64,000 nt of DNA from Pseudoalteromonas neustonica (GCF_001653135.1 NZ_BDDS01000007.1:1-64000), one strand, 5' to 3'; counted from the stretch's first letter, positions 43,447 through 52,736 are shown. Translations and numbers: made by a program. Notes: generated from the sequence alone by a model not told the origin.

Positions 43447-44862
43447 ATGAAACTTGTTAGTCGCTATACTCATATTGCAGAAGATTTTGCAGTCCCTGAT
43501 TTACCTAGCCCTGTTGTTGCACCAACTTTATTACTTTGGAATGAGGCGGTAGCTAAACAGCTCGATATTCAAGTGAGTCCGTCAGAGCGCGCATCCATCT
43601 TTAGCGGAAATACCAGTAACAGCACTGTTGCGGCCGTTGCATTGGGGTATTCAGGGCATCAATTTGGGCATTTTTCACCACGCTTAGGAGACGGCCGCGC
43701 GCATTTATTGGGTGCCGTATCTGATCAACATCAACAGCTGTGGGATATTCAGTTAAAAGGGTCCGGTGCTACGCCATTCTCTCGTGGTGGTGATGGGCGC
43801 TGTGCTATTGGCCCTGCGATACGTGAATACATTATGAGTGAAGCAATGCATGGCTTAAGTGTTCCGACTACACGCTGTTTAGCCGTGGTTGCCAGTGGAG
43901 AAACGGTTTATAGGCAACCACCACAGCAAGGTGCGATAGTAACGCGTGTTGCAAGTAGCCATATTAGAGTGGGGTCTTTTCAGTATTTAGCAACTCAAGG
44001 GGACGTGTCAGCGTTACAGGCATTAGCTGATAGTGCAATTGCGCGCCATTACCCTGAAATTCAATCCACAGGGTCAGATCGTTACTTAGCATTTTTAAAA
44101 GCTGTTATTGAAAAGCAAATCACTTTGGTCGTAAGTTGGATGCGGGTTGGTTTTATTCATGGCGTGATGAATACAGATAATACACTGATAAGTGGTGAGA
44201 CGATTGATTACGGCCCATGTGCGATGATGAATCAATTTGATTTTGATACTGTGTTTAGCTCAATTGATCGACAAGCGCGGTACGCATTTGGCAGTCAGCC
44301 TAACATAGCTAACTGGAATTGTGCGCGTTTGGCTGAGAGCTTGCTGCCACTCATACACGAAGATGATGAACAAGCCGTCGAATTACTTAGCCCATTAATA
44401 AATGGTTTTGCTGAGCAGTTTAACCAAGCGTTTACGCAAATGTGGGCTCAAAAACTCGGTTTTGCAGGTCACCATACAGATGATGCGCAGTTAGTTGCTG
44501 AGTTATTGGCGATATTAAAAGACCACAAATTAGATTATACCAATACCTTTGATGAGCTTACCAAGTCACTGCAGGGTGAGCAGGTAATATCTCAGCCACT
44601 AAAAGCGTGGTCACTAAAGTGGCTAAAACGCACCGACCAACATAGTTTTGCGATAATGCGAGCGGCAAACCCAATGATGATCCCACGTAACCATATTGTT
44701 GAAGCTATTATTGAAGAATTTGAGAATAAAGGTTCAAGTGAGGTATTGGCTGCATATTTAGTTGCACTGCAAAATCCGTATAAGTTAATGATAGAGAACG
44801 CACAATGGCTACAACCACCTGCCGATGGCGGTGCGCAATATAAAACCTTTTGTGGTACCTAA
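43447..44862 (+). CDS. selO: Protein adenylyltransferase SelO (YdiU/UPF0061)
   Basis: Pseudokinase-fold enzyme that transfers AMP from ATP to Ser/Thr/Tyr residues on proteins, linked to redox stress. 471 residues (E. coli YdiU 478). Conserved blocks: GYSGHQFGHFSPRLGDGRAH, LKGSGATPFSRGGDGRCAIG, GFIHGVMNTDNTLISG and DYGPCAM (metal site). The C-terminal TFCGT keeps the conserved cysteine near the end. No selenocysteine, as in bacterial members. The N terminus is slightly shorter than usual. Second gene of a two-gene unit with the Tag-like gene. Confidence 0.9.
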   Translation: MKLVSRYTHIAEDFAVPDLPSPVVAPTLLLWNEAVAKQLDIQVSPSERASIFSGNTSNSTVAAVALGYSGHQFGHFSPRLGDGRAHLLGAVSDQHQQLWDIQLKGSGATPFSRGGDGRCAIGPAIREYIMSEAMHGLSVPTTRCLAVVASGETVYRQPPQQGAIVTRVASSHIRVGSFQYLATQGDVSALQALADSAIARHYPEIQSTGSDRYLAFLKAVIEKQITLVVSWMRVGFIHGVMNTDNTLISGETIDYGPCAMMNQFDFDTVFSSIDRQARYAFGSQPNIANWNCARLAESLLPLIHEDDEQAVELLSPLINGFAEQFNQAFTQMWAQKLGFAGHHTDDAQLVAELLAILKDHKLDYTNTFDELTKSLQGEQVISQPLKAWSLKWLKRTDQHSFAIMRAANPMMIPRNHIVEAIIEEFENKGSSEVLAAYLVALQNPYKLMIENAQWLQPPADGGAQYKTFCGT

Positions 44863-45328
44863 ATTGATGAATTTATAGATGTATTTCGGACCTATAATGG
44901 GTTAATTATTAAAGGTAATAATCAAGCTACAGCATTTATCATGATAAAAGGAATTTTTCATGATTATTTCTTACTTATTATATGAAATAAATGCGTTTTC
45001 TACTTGTTGATTTAAAATTAACCAATATAATGCACACCACTAGGATTAGTGAAAAAAGGCCTTGTTCCTTAAGATGTTATTCAACTGTAAATGGTTGTCA
45101 TCTATTAACTAACTAATCCAGTACCAGATTTAAGTAGGTTAGGTAAAGTTTTTTATCTGAACTATAATGTAGGGCGCTTTATTTTTAATAAATACTTTAT
45201 TTTGTAAAAAAATACAATTTAAGTGTTTTCGTTAAGTAATGATTAACAAAAGATTCGGTACTCTGGGCACACTTAATGAGCTAGGACTACTTAGCTACAG
45301 TTTTAATTGTTAAAATGGGAAGAAAACA
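44863..45328 (+). other. Long leader/promoter region of the OmpA-family gene
   Basis: 466 bases without a convincing gene. A perfect TATAAT lies at 45163-45168 about 160 bases before the ATG, with a poor -35 in front; it would give a long, AT-rich 5' untranslated region typical of abundant porin mRNAs that are targets of small RNAs. A 16-codon frame (44959-45009) with AAAGGA upstream is probably chance. No terminator for selO was recognised. Confidence 0.45.
45163..45168 (+). promoter_or_regulatory. Candidate -10 box of the OmpA-family gene
   Basis: Perfect TATAAT in CTGAACTATAATGTAGGG. The -35 at the right distance (TTAGGT) is weak. Confidence 0.4.
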
Positions 45329-46393
45329 ATGAAATTAAAATCACTTACAATTGCATTAGCACTAGCTGCAACTAGCGCTTCAAGTTTCGCTGCTGAGAAA
45401 GAAGGTTTCTTTATTGGCGCATTTGGCGATTATTACGATGCTTCATGGGAAAATGTACGTGGCAGCGCTGGTACTAACGTTGATGATTCAACAGGCTGGG
45501 GTGCTGAACTAGGTTATCGTTTTAACGATTACTGGAGTGCACGTCTTGAGTACGCTGATATGGATTTTGATATCTCAAATGCAAATCCTGCTATGACAAA
45601 AACAAGTATGGGCGGCGATCGCTTAGGTATCGATGGTCTTTACCACATCGACGGCGGTCCATTTTATGGCATCTTCGGTCTTAAACAGATCGATGTTATG
45701 GAAAAACTTACTTTTGCAAACGTAGGTGCTGGTTACCAACATTACTTTACAGATAACTTTGCATTTAATGCTGAAACGTCTATCTACCAAGGCCTTGACC
45801 GTGGTTACACAGATGTTGCTGGTAAATTAGGTTTAAGCTACTTATTTGGTAATCAAACTTCGTCAGCTGCGCCAGTTAAACCTGCGCCAGTGACTGCTGC
45901 TGTAGTACCTGTTGCTGTAGAGCCTACTGATAGCGACAACGATAATATTGCTGATGCAAATGATAACTGCCCTAATACACCAATGGCTGATGCAGTTGAT
46001 GCTAACGGTTGTACTTTGTATAAAGATACTAAAGTAACAACTAGCTTATTAGTTACTTTCCCGCATGATTCTGCAATGGTTAAGCAACAGTACTTCGATG
46101 ATATTGCTTCAGTATCAAAGTTCTTAAAAGAGCATACAGATACAACAGTATTACTTGAAGGTCATGCTTCAGCTGTGGGTGACGCAAGTTACAACAAAAA
46201 ACTTTCTAAGAAGCGCGCAGATGATGTTGCTGATGAGTTAGTTAAAGATGGCATCTCAAGAGACCGTATCACTACTGTTGGTTTCGGTGAAGAGCGTCTT
46301 AAAAATACAGCTAACACACGAGCTGCACACGCAGAAAACCGTCGTGTTGAAGCACATGTATCAACTGTTGAGCGTGTAAAAGTTAAACGTTAA
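45329..46393 (+). CDS. OmpA-family outer-membrane protein
   Basis: 354 residues. Signal peptide (SLTIALALAATSASSFAA), N-terminal beta-barrel about 22-175 (GFFIGAFGDYYDASWENV, YRFNDYWSARLEYADMDF, ending KLGLSYLFG), proline/alanine hinge, one thrombospondin type 3 calcium repeat (DSDNDNIADANDNCPNTP near 200), then a C-terminal OmpA peptidoglycan-binding domain (LLEGHASAVGDASYNKKLSK, RADDVADELVKDGI, NRRVEAHV). Probably an abundant porin that tethers the outer membrane to the cell wall. Ribosome site GGGAAGAAAA. Single gene with a strong terminator. Confidence 0.92.
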   Translation: MKLKSLTIALALAATSASSFAAEKEGFFIGAFGDYYDASWENVRGSAGTNVDDSTGWGAELGYRFNDYWSARLEYADMDFDISNANPAMTKTSMGGDRLGIDGLYHIDGGPFYGIFGLKQIDVMEKLTFANVGAGYQHYFTDNFAFNAETSIYQGLDRGYTDVAGKLGLSYLFGNQTSSAAPVKPAPVTAAVVPVAVEPTDSDNDNIADANDNCPNTPMADAVDANGCTLYKDTKVTTSLLVTFPHDSAMVKQQYFDDIASVSKFLKEHTDTTVLLEGHASAVGDASYNKKLSKKRADDVADELVKDGISRDRITTVGFGEERLKNTANTRAAHAENRRVEAHVSTVERVKVKR

Positions 46394-46407
46394 TAGTTAT
46401 AGTATTT

Positions 46408-46437
46408 AAAAACCCAGCCAAGTGCTGGGTTTTTTTA
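46408..46437 (+). terminator. Intrinsic terminator after the OmpA-family gene
   Basis: AAAAACCCAGC, loop CAAGT, GCTGGGTTTTTTT; 11-bp stem with a long T run, 15 bases after the stop. Confidence 0.95.
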
Positions 46438-46659
46438 TGTCTGATAATAATGATTCGCAATTGGTATTCATGTGAATAGTGACTTCTTTAAGTTGTATTT
46501 ATTTTATTTATAGTGGGTATTGCGGTTAGCTTTACTGTATGGGCTTTAATCTATACTTAAAAGCTCTATAATTAATTGTCAAAATTCTATAAGTATTTGG
46601 TAAGTTTCGTGAAAGCGCGCACTGCTGGCTACTTTAACGTCACCAAGAGGGCAAATATT

Positions 46660-49257
46660 GTGCTACAAGATTATCGTACACACGTCGAAGAGCGTGCTGC
46701 GTTAGGTATCGTACCAGCGCCATTAGATGCTCAGCAAACGGCTGATCTTATCGAATTAGTAAAAACTCCACCTGCAGGTGAGGAAGAGTTTATTCTAAAT
46801 TTATTAGTAAATCGTGTGCCACCTGGAGTGGATGATGCTGCTTACATTAAGGCTGGTTTTTTAGCGGCGGTTGCTAAAGAGGAAGCCATTTCACCACTCA
46901 TATCAAAAGAAAAAGCAGCTGAATTATTAGGCACCATGCTAGGTGGCTATAATATTGCGCCAATGATTGACCTACTTGATGACGAAACATTAGCGCCAAT
47001 TGTAGCTAAGGGCCTTGCAAACACATTATTAATGTTTGATGCATTCTATGATGTTGAAGAAAAATCAAAAGCGGGTAATGTTTTTGCTAAGCAAATCATC
47101 GAATCTTGGGCAAATGCACAGTGGTTTATGACTAAGCCAGCGGTTGCTGAAAAAATTTCAGTGACTGTATTTAAAGTAACGGGTGAAACAAATACTGATG
47201 ATTTGTCGCCAGCACCAGATGCATGGTCTCGTCCTGATATCCCATTGCATGCTTTAGCAATGTTAAAAATTGAACGTGATGGGATCACACCCGATAAAGG
47301 CGGCGAAGTTGGCCCCATTACACAACTTGAAGAATTAAAAGCAAAAGGTTTGCCACTTGCATATGTAGGTGATGTTGTAGGTACGGGCTCTTCACGTAAA
47401 TCTGCGACTAACTCTGTGCTTTGGTTTATGGGCAATGATATTCCGTTTGTACCTAACAAGCGTGTTGGTGGTGTATGTTTAGGTAATAAAATTGCGCCAA
47501 TCTTTTTCAACACAATGGAAGACTCAGGCGCATTACCAATCGAGTTAAATGTTGATGAACTCAATATGGGCGAGCAAATCGACATCTATCCATACGAAGG
47601 TGTTGTTAAGCGCCACGGTACTGATGAAGTTATCTCTACTTTTGAACTTAAATCTGAGGTGATTTTAGATGAAGTGCGTGCAGGTGGTCGTATTCCGCTG
47701 ATTATTGGTCGCGGTTTAACTGATAAAGCGCGTGCATCACTTGGTTTAGGTGCAACAGATGTGTTTAAAGTACCTGCGGTTACGGAAGCATCTGACAAAG
47801 GCTTTACCTTGGCTCAAAAAATGGTTGGTAAAGCATGCAACGTTGTAGGTATTCGCCCAGGTCAATACTGTGAGCCTAAAATGACCACTGTGGGTTCGCA
47901 AGATACAACAGGCCCAATGACGCGTGATGAACTTAAGGATTTAGCCTGTTTAGGTTTCTCAGCAGATTTAACAATGCAGTCTTTCTGCCATACATCGGCT
48001 TACCCTAAACCTATTGATGTAAACACACATCACACGCTCCCTGATTTTATCATGAACCGTGGAGGCGTTTCTCTTCGCCCTGGTGATGGTGTAATTCACT
48101 CATGGTTAAACCGTATGCTATTACCAGATACCGTAGGCACGGGCGGAGATTCACATACACGTTTCCCATTAGGTATTTCATTCCCCGCAGGTTCAGGAGC
48201 CGTTGCATTTGCAGCTGCGACCGGTGTAATGCCACTTGATATGCCAGAGTCTATTTTGGTTCGTTTTAAAGGTGAAATACAACCAGGTATCACGTTACGT
48301 GACCTTGTACATGCAATCCCTTACTACGGTATTAAAGAAGGCCTATTAACCGTTGAGAAAAAAGGTAAGATCAACGAGTTTTCTGGTCGCGTACTAGAAA
48401 TTGAAGGCGTTGAGCACTTAACTGTTGAGCAAGCGTTTGAATTATCTGATGCGTCGGCAGAGCGTTCAGCTGCGGGTTGTGCGGTTAAACTTTCTAAAGA
48501 GTCTATCGCTGAATATCTTGAATCTAACATTGTAATGCTTAAGTGGATGATCTCTGAAGGCTACGGCGATGTGCGTACTATTGAGCGTCGAATTACAGCA
48601 ATGCAAGACTGGTTAGCAAATCCTGAACTAATGGAAGCTGACGCAGACGCAGAGTATAAACACGTACTTGAAATTGATTTAACTGACATTAAAGAACCCA
48701 TACTTTGTGCGCCAAATGATCCTGATGATGCACGTTTATTATCAGATGTTACGGGTGAGAAAATCGACGAAGTATTTATTGGTTCATGTATGACTAATAT
48801 TGGTCACTTTCGTGCAGCGGGTAAACTACTCGATGGCTTTGAAGGTCGCATTCCCACGCAGCTGTGGGTTGCTCCGCCAACTAAGATGGATAAAGACCAA
48901 CTCACAGAGGAAGGCTACTACGGTATTTTTGGTCGTGTTGGTGCACGAATCGAAACCCCTGGGTGTTCATTATGTATGGGGAATCAAGCACGTGTAGCAG
49001 ATAAAGCCACAGTGGTTTCTACCTCTACCCGTAACTTCCCAAATCGTTTAGGTAATGGCGCAAATGTATTCTTGGCATCAGCTGAGCTTGCAGCAGTAGC
49101 AGCTATTTTAGGTAAGCTACCAACGGCTGATGAATATCAAGAATATGCAGCGAAAATCAATGCAACAGCAGCAGATACATACCGTTATTTAAATTTCCAT
49201 CGCATGCCTGCTTATACTAAAAAAGCAGACCAAGTGATCATTCAGCAAGCAGTTTAA
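46660..49257 (+). CDS. acnB: Aconitate hydratase B / 2-methylisocitrate dehydratase
   Basis: Main TCA-cycle aconitase. 865 residues, the same as E. coli AcnB, if translation begins at the GTG 46660 ([15 protein letters not shown] aligns with the E. coli N terminus) with AGAGGG nine bases upstream; the open frame runs 28 codons further 5' but that part has no counterpart. The HEAT-like N-terminal domain (1-160) is followed by the swivel domain with [12 protein letters not shown] and the catalytic domain with [26 protein letters not shown] and the cluster cysteines CSLCMGN. Separate control from acnA is expected. Own terminator. Confidence 0.95.
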   Translation: MLQDYRTHVEERAALGIVPAPLDAQQTADLIELVKTPPAGEEEFILNLLVNRVPPGVDDAAYIKAGFLAAVAKEEAISPLISKEKAAELLGTMLGGYNIAPMIDLLDDETLAPIVAKGLANTLLMFDAFYDVEEKSKAGNVFAKQIIESWANAQWFMTKPAVAEKISVTVFKVTGETNTDDLSPAPDAWSRPDIPLHALAMLKIERDGITPDKGGEVGPITQLEELKAKGLPLAYVGDVVGTGSSRKSATNSVLWFMGNDIPFVPNKRVGGVCLGNKIAPIFFNTMEDSGALPIELNVDELNMGEQIDIYPYEGVVKRHGTDEVISTFELKSEVILDEVRAGGRIPLIIGRGLTDKARASLGLGATDVFKVPAVTEASDKGFTLAQKMVGKACNVVGIRPGQYCEPKMTTVGSQDTTGPMTRDELKDLACLGFSADLTMQSFCHTSAYPKPIDVNTHHTLPDFIMNRGGVSLRPGDGVIHSWLNRMLLPDTVGTGGDSHTRFPLGISFPAGSGAVAFAAATGVMPLDMPESILVRFKGEIQPGITLRDLVHAIPYYGIKEGLLTVEKKGKINEFSGRVLEIEGVEHLTVEQAFELSDASAERSAAGCAVKLSKESIAEYLESNIVMLKWMISEGYGDVRTIERRITAMQDWLANPELMEADADAEYKHVLEIDLTDIKEPILCAPNDPDDARLLSDVTGEKIDEVFIGSCMTNIGHFRAAGKLLDGFEGRIPTQLWVAPPTKMDKDQLTEEGYYGIFGRVGARIETPGCSLCMGNQARVADKATVVSTSTRNFPNRLGNGANVFLASAELAAVAAILGKLPTADEYQEYAAKINATAADTYRYLNFHRMPAYTKKADQVIIQQAV

Positions 49258-49277
49258 ATATTACTTAATCGTTAGAT

Positions 49278-49303
49278 AAAAGCCTGCACTGCAGGCTTTT
49301 TTA
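49278..49303 (+). terminator. Intrinsic terminator after acnB
   Basis: AAAAGCCTGC, loop ACT, GCAGGCTTTTTT: a 10-bp stem with T run, 20 bases after the stop. Confidence 0.94.
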
Positions 49304-49507
49304 TTTCTTATATCTAACTATTGCAGCTACCAATTCAGGAGAGTCTAATTTGTTTGGTTATTTAATTTGATTTTTAGTTATTTAGAGCAATATTAATGTT
49401 AACTATTTTTTCTTTGTGTCGATATAAAATCAATTATCTACTGAGTTTGCATTAAAATCCTCGCATTATTCTATGGGTTAATCCTCTTATTTTTAGGCGA
49501 GATCTTT

Positions 49508-50140
49508 ATGACAGCATTAAGCAACCAAAACCTCCTACAACTTCGTTTTGTAAACCAAGCTCATATCGAGGCGGTAAAGCCATCATTTGCTAATCTCCCA
49601 GCTAATCCTTATGCCGATGGTGCGTTTCGTAAACGCCGTTATTCAGTGATTAAAGTCCAAAATGATGAACTAGTATTACAAGCTGCAAAAGCATTTGTAC
49701 AAGATGATTCAATTAATACTTTTCAAGGTAATGTAGAGCGCACTTATGAAAATCTAGAGCCGAGCTTATTAGCAAGCAATGGTATGAAAAGCATCGTGAA
49801 TGAGTTTCGTGCTATTACAGGTATAAGCGAAGAACGTGATATTGAAATTCATCAATTTCGCATGCTTGCAATTGAAAGCAACACACCGCCAGCGCCCGAA
49901 GGTATTCATCAAGATGGTTTTGACCATGTGTGTATTTGTGGTGTCTCACATGAGAATTTAGAAGGTGGCGAGCTACTTGTGTATGAAAACAAACAAGCTG
50001 AGCCGTGTTTCAAAATGGAAATTAAAGACGGTATGTTTGCGCTTATTAATGACCGTGAAGTGTGGCACAACGCGACTCCAATGAATAAAATTGATGCGAG
50101 TAAAGCAGGCTACCTTGATTGTTTTGTGTTGACGGCTTAA
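49508..50140 (+). CDS. 2OG-Fe(II) dioxygenase, amino-acid hydroxylase-like (PF10014 type)
   Basis: 210 residues, matching the small 2-oxoglutarate/iron dioxygenase family that includes bacterial free-amino-acid hydroxylases such as isoleucine dioxygenase. Iron ligands are visible as HQD in EGIHQDGFDHVC (His and Asp) and the distal His in REVWHNATPM; N-terminal NPYADGAFRKRRYSV is a family hallmark. It would hydroxylate an amino acid or a derivative in the cytoplasm. The next gene begins nine bases downstream and encodes a PLP enzyme, so they form a two-gene unit. Ribosome site GGCGAGA. Substrate unknown. Confidence 0.8.
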   Translation: MTALSNQNLLQLRFVNQAHIEAVKPSFANLPANPYADGAFRKRRYSVIKVQNDELVLQAAKAFVQDDSINTFQGNVERTYENLEPSLLASNGMKSIVNEFRAITGISEERDIEIHQFRMLAIESNTPPAPEGIHQDGFDHVCICGVSHENLEGGELLVYENKQAEPCFKMEIKDGMFALINDREVWHNATPMNKIDASKAGYLDCFVLTA

Positions 50141-50149
50141 GGAATAACG

Positions 50150-51382
50150 ATGAATTTAACTAAACTACGACGTCAATTTCCAGCATTAATGCAGCAAGTA
50201 GCAGGAAAGTCGCCCATATTTTTAGATGGCCCTGGTGGCTCGCAAGTCCCGCAATCAGTATTAAGCGCCATGTCGGCTTATTTAGGTTATTACAACTCTA
50301 ATTTAGGTGGTGCTTTTTTCTCAAGCGATAAAACCGTTGAACTAATGACTAATGCTCGTCAAGCGGCTGCTGATTTACTCAATGCGCCATCGAGCGATCA
50401 AATCGTATTTGGCGCAAATATGACGAGTCTAACGTTTAGTTTTAGCCGCGCGATTTCACGGGACTGGCAAGCAAGTGATGAGATCATTGTTACTAATGCA
50501 GATCACTTCTCAAATGTATCATCATGGCAGCAAGCAGCAGAAGATAAAGGCGTTAAAGTTAATACCGCCCTTATTAGCGAAGCTGATTGCAGTTTAGATT
50601 TAGCGCATTTTGAAAGCTTACTAAACAACAATACTAAGTTAGTTGCTGTGACCTATGCATCAAATACAACCGGCTCTATTAACGATATTAAGCGCATTGT
50701 TGAGCTTGCACACGCTGTAGGTGCATTGGTGTATGTAGATGCCGTGCATTATGCGCCGCATGAACTGATTGATGTTCAAGCCTTAGATTGTGATTTTTTA
50801 GCCTGTTCAGCTTATAAGTTTTTTGGCCCACACTTAGGTATGGTTTACGGTAAGCGCGAACACTTAGAAGGGTTTACGCCTTATAAAGTAGAGCCAGCAA
50901 AAGACGTGATCCCAGGTCGCTGGGAAACGGGCACGCAAAATTTTGAAGCACTCGCAGGTTTGATTGCTGCAGTGGATTACATTGCTGCAATAAGTGAATT
51001 AGATGACAGCCACCCACGCCGTGAAAAATTGGCCGTGGCATTTACTAAAACAAAACAGCACGAAATGGCATTAAGTGAGTACTTCCTAACCCGCTTAGTT
51101 AATTACCCTAATATTAAGCTGTTTGGAATTGATGATTTAGATCGCTTAGCTGAGCGCACTCCCACTTTTGCTTTAACCTTTGAAGGACTCGCACCACGTG
51201 AAGTGTCCGAATTTTTAGGTAAGCAGCATATTTGTGTATGGGATGGTAATTTCTATGCACAAGGCTTATGTAAGCAGTTAGGTGTATTAGATTCCGGTGG
51301 TGTTGTGCGCATCGGTTGTATGCATTACAACACCATCGAAGAGCTAGATAAGTTGTTTGATTTGTTTGATCAATTACTTTAG
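50150..51382 (+). CDS. Class V aminotransferase-fold PLP enzyme, cysteine-desulfurase-like (VC1184 type)
   Basis: 410 residues with the SufS/NifS-like fold: FLDGPGGSQVPQSVLSAM at the N terminus, THE-type region ADHFSNVSSWQQAAE, VDAVHYAPHELIDV (aspartate near 198), and the PLP lysine in SAYKFFGPHLG. In place of the desulfurase loop with its sulfane-carrying cysteine there is CVWDGNFYAQGL, which marks the VC1184-like subfamily and makes ordinary desulfurase activity doubtful. Together with the adjacent dioxygenase it may process a hydroxylated amino acid (elimination or transamination); this is inference. Its stop codon lies just before a 70-base heptad array. Confidence 0.8.
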   Translation: MNLTKLRRQFPALMQQVAGKSPIFLDGPGGSQVPQSVLSAMSAYLGYYNSNLGGAFFSSDKTVELMTNARQAAADLLNAPSSDQIVFGANMTSLTFSFSRAISRDWQASDEIIVTNADHFSNVSSWQQAAEDKGVKVNTALISEADCSLDLAHFESLLNNNTKLVAVTYASNTTGSINDIKRIVELAHAVGALVYVDAVHYAPHELIDVQALDCDFLACSAYKFFGPHLGMVYGKREHLEGFTPYKVEPAKDVIPGRWETGTQNFEALAGLIAAVDYIAAISELDDSHPRREKLAVAFTKTKQHEMALSEYFLTRLVNYPNIKLFGIDDLDRLAERTPTFALTFEGLAPREVSEFLGKQHICVWDGNFYAQGLCKQLGVLDSGGVVRIGCMHYNTIEELDKLFDLFDQLL

Positions 51383-51386
51383 AGCT

Positions 51387-51456
51387 ATAAGTCATAAGCT
51401 GTAAGCTATAAGCTATAAGCTATAAGCTATAAGCTATAAGCTATAAGTTTTAAGCT
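51387..51456 (+). repeat. Heptad array A: ten in-phase 7-mers around TAAGC
   Basis: Ten consecutive 7-base units in exact phase: ATAAGTC, ATAAGCT, GTAAGCT, five ATAAGCT, ATAAGTT, TTAAGCT. It begins four bases after the stop of the class V enzyme gene. TAAGC is the shared core. Array B (51511-51566) repeats the same core on the opposite strand. Confidence 0.92.
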
Positions 51457-51467
51457 GCCCGAGTCCT

Positions 51468-51509
51468 GTTTAAGTGTTGGCATAATAATTGGCAACACTC
51501 AAACTTTTT
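51468..51509 (+). terminator. Terminator-like hairpin between the two heptad arrays
   Basis: GTTTAAGTGTTG and CAACACTCAAAC form a 12-bp stem with one mismatch and a 13-base loop, followed by TTTTT. It sits at the centre of the opposed arrays and would end plus-strand transcription from the dioxygenase-PLP unit. The outer arrays could extend this hairpin. Confidence 0.75.
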
Positions 51510-51510
51510 G

Positions 51511-51566
51511 GCTTACCGCTTACCGCTTACCGCTTACCGCTTACCGCTTACCGCTTACTGCTTACG
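51511..51566 (-). repeat. Heptad array B: eight in-phase 7-mers, inverted TAAGC core
   Basis: Seven-base units GCTTACC (six copies), GCTTACT and GCTTACG in exact phase. Read on the minus strand they are GTAAGCN-type units with the TAAGC core of array A. The last unit contains the stop codon of the minus-strand 2OG oxygenase gene (51562-51564), so the array reaches into that coding sequence. Confidence 0.92.
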
Positions 51567-52266
51567 ATTGTGGTTGCCCATATATTTGCTCGGCGCGGTT
51601 AAACAACACCCACGATGTGAGAATATATTTATCATTTGAAATGGGTTTATTCCCTCTATGTGTATGGGTAAAGTAACCAGGAGCAATCACCATGGTACCT
51701 TGTTTTGGTGATATTTTACGTTCTTGATAGTAAAACTCAGTTTCACCACCTTCTTGCACGTCATTTAAATAAAACATAAATAACAGTACGCGATGCAAAG
51801 CCTCATTATGGCCAGTCTGAGGGTATACTTCACTGTGCCAATATGGGTAGCCACCTTTATTGATTTGATATTTTTGTGCTTGGATATTACCTAAGCGAAA
51901 AATTTGCTGGACAAGTAGTGGTAGCTGAGGTTTTCCCACTTCTTCAAAGTTCGCTTGCGTCAAGTCAGTGGGTACGCCAGTTTTTGGATGATACACTTTT
52001 AAACCAAATGCACCTATCATCATAAAAATATGTTCTTCAAGGTATTTAAATACGTAACCGGCCGTTGTTTGTTGAATGTGTTTTAGTTGTTCTGTGTATT
52101 CAGGGTGGTTACTGAGGTGTAAATCATGGCTGTCTTTTTTATTTAAATCGATACCGCCCGATGTCATCCCTTGCTTAAGATGCGGGCTTTGTTCAAACTC
52201 AGCAATAAAGTTATTGCAAAAATCTTTGCTCAGGGCGTTATCGTAAACGCGAATAAAGTCCGTCAT
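51562..52266 (-). CDS. 2OG-Fe(II) oxygenase, prolyl 4-hydroxylase-like
   Basis: 234 residues. Double-stranded beta-helix dioxygenase with iron ligands in YWHSEVYP (His, Glu in place of Asp) and HTHRGNKP (distal His), and the 2OG-binding Lys/Arg region in NDKYILTSWVLF. LHRVLLFMFYLNDVQEGGET is typical of the prolyl-hydroxylase-like family that modifies protein side chains. HxE instead of HxD is unusual but tolerated in some members. Convergent with the dioxygenase-PLP unit across the heptad arrays, and divergent from a thioesterase gene with 33 bases between. Target unknown. Confidence 0.8.
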   Translation of the reverse strand: MTDFIRVYDNALSKDFCNNFIAEFEQSPHLKQGMTSGGIDLNKKDSHDLHLSNHPEYTEQLKHIQQTTAGYVFKYLEEHIFMMIGAFGLKVYHPKTGVPTDLTQANFEEVGKPQLPLLVQQIFRLGNIQAQKYQINKGGYPYWHSEVYPQTGHNEALHRVLLFMFYLNDVQEGGETEFYYQERKISPKQGTMVIAPGYFTHTHRGNKPISNDKYILTSWVLFNRAEQIYGQPQS

Positions 52267-52299
52267 GGGCTGCCTTTATATAATTATTATTGGATTATT

Positions 52300-52695
52300 A
52301 TGTTTATTGAAAAAATTATGCCGCGCTTTAGTGAAACAGATGTGCTCGGACACATTAACAATACCGTACTCCCCGTATGGTTTGAAGCCACGCGGGCACC
52401 TATTTTTAGATTTTTTACGCCAGATCTCAATCCACATGATTGGAAATTGATCATAGCTAAAGTAGAGGTGAGTTTTTTGGGGGAATTATTTTATGGTCAT
52501 GAGGTTGAAGTAAAATCAACCGTTGAACATATTGGTTCAAGCTCATTTGTTATTCGTCAAGAGGCATATCAGCAAGGTAAATGCTGTGCAGTAGGGAAAA
52601 CAGTCATGGTGCGATATGATTTTATAAATAAAAGTTCTACCCCATTATCGCAAAATGAAAAAGCAGCGTTAACGGATCATTTAGTCGATAAGTAA
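52300..52695 (+). CDS. 4-hydroxybenzoyl-CoA thioesterase-type acyl-CoA thioesterase
   Basis: 131-residue hotdog thioesterase of the YbgC/FadM group. The active-site signature is clear near the N terminus: RFSETDVLGHINNTVLPVWF (the Asp is the usual catalytic residue), followed by FEATRAPIF. It hydrolyses short or medium acyl-CoA. Start at 52300 (MFIEKIMPRF) with TTGGA upstream; a longer frame from 52171 would run through the neighbouring gene's start and lacks a ribosome site. Confidence 0.88.
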   Translation: MFIEKIMPRFSETDVLGHINNTVLPVWFEATRAPIFRFFTPDLNPHDWKLIIAKVEVSFLGELFYGHEVEVKSTVEHIGSSSFVIRQEAYQQGKCCAVGKTVMVRYDFINKSSTPLSQNEKAALTDHLVDK

Positions 52696-52736
52696 TACGC
52701 TGAAGTGGTTGTGCTTCAGCGTATTGGTTGGTTGCG

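Noticed and set aside
44959..45009. 16-codon frame with a ribosome-site-like AAAGGA upstream of the OmpA-family gene
   Set aside because: Too short and without any supporting composition or coupling; likely chance in AT-rich DNA.
46576..46659. Longer N terminus for acnB
   Set aside because: The GTG at 46660 gives exactly the E. coli AcnB length and N terminus, with a ribosome site; the extra 28 codons have no counterpart.
51387..51566. Possible CRISPR array or integron attC cluster
   Set aside because: The units are 7 bases, directly abutting, with no spacers and no cas or integrase gene nearby.
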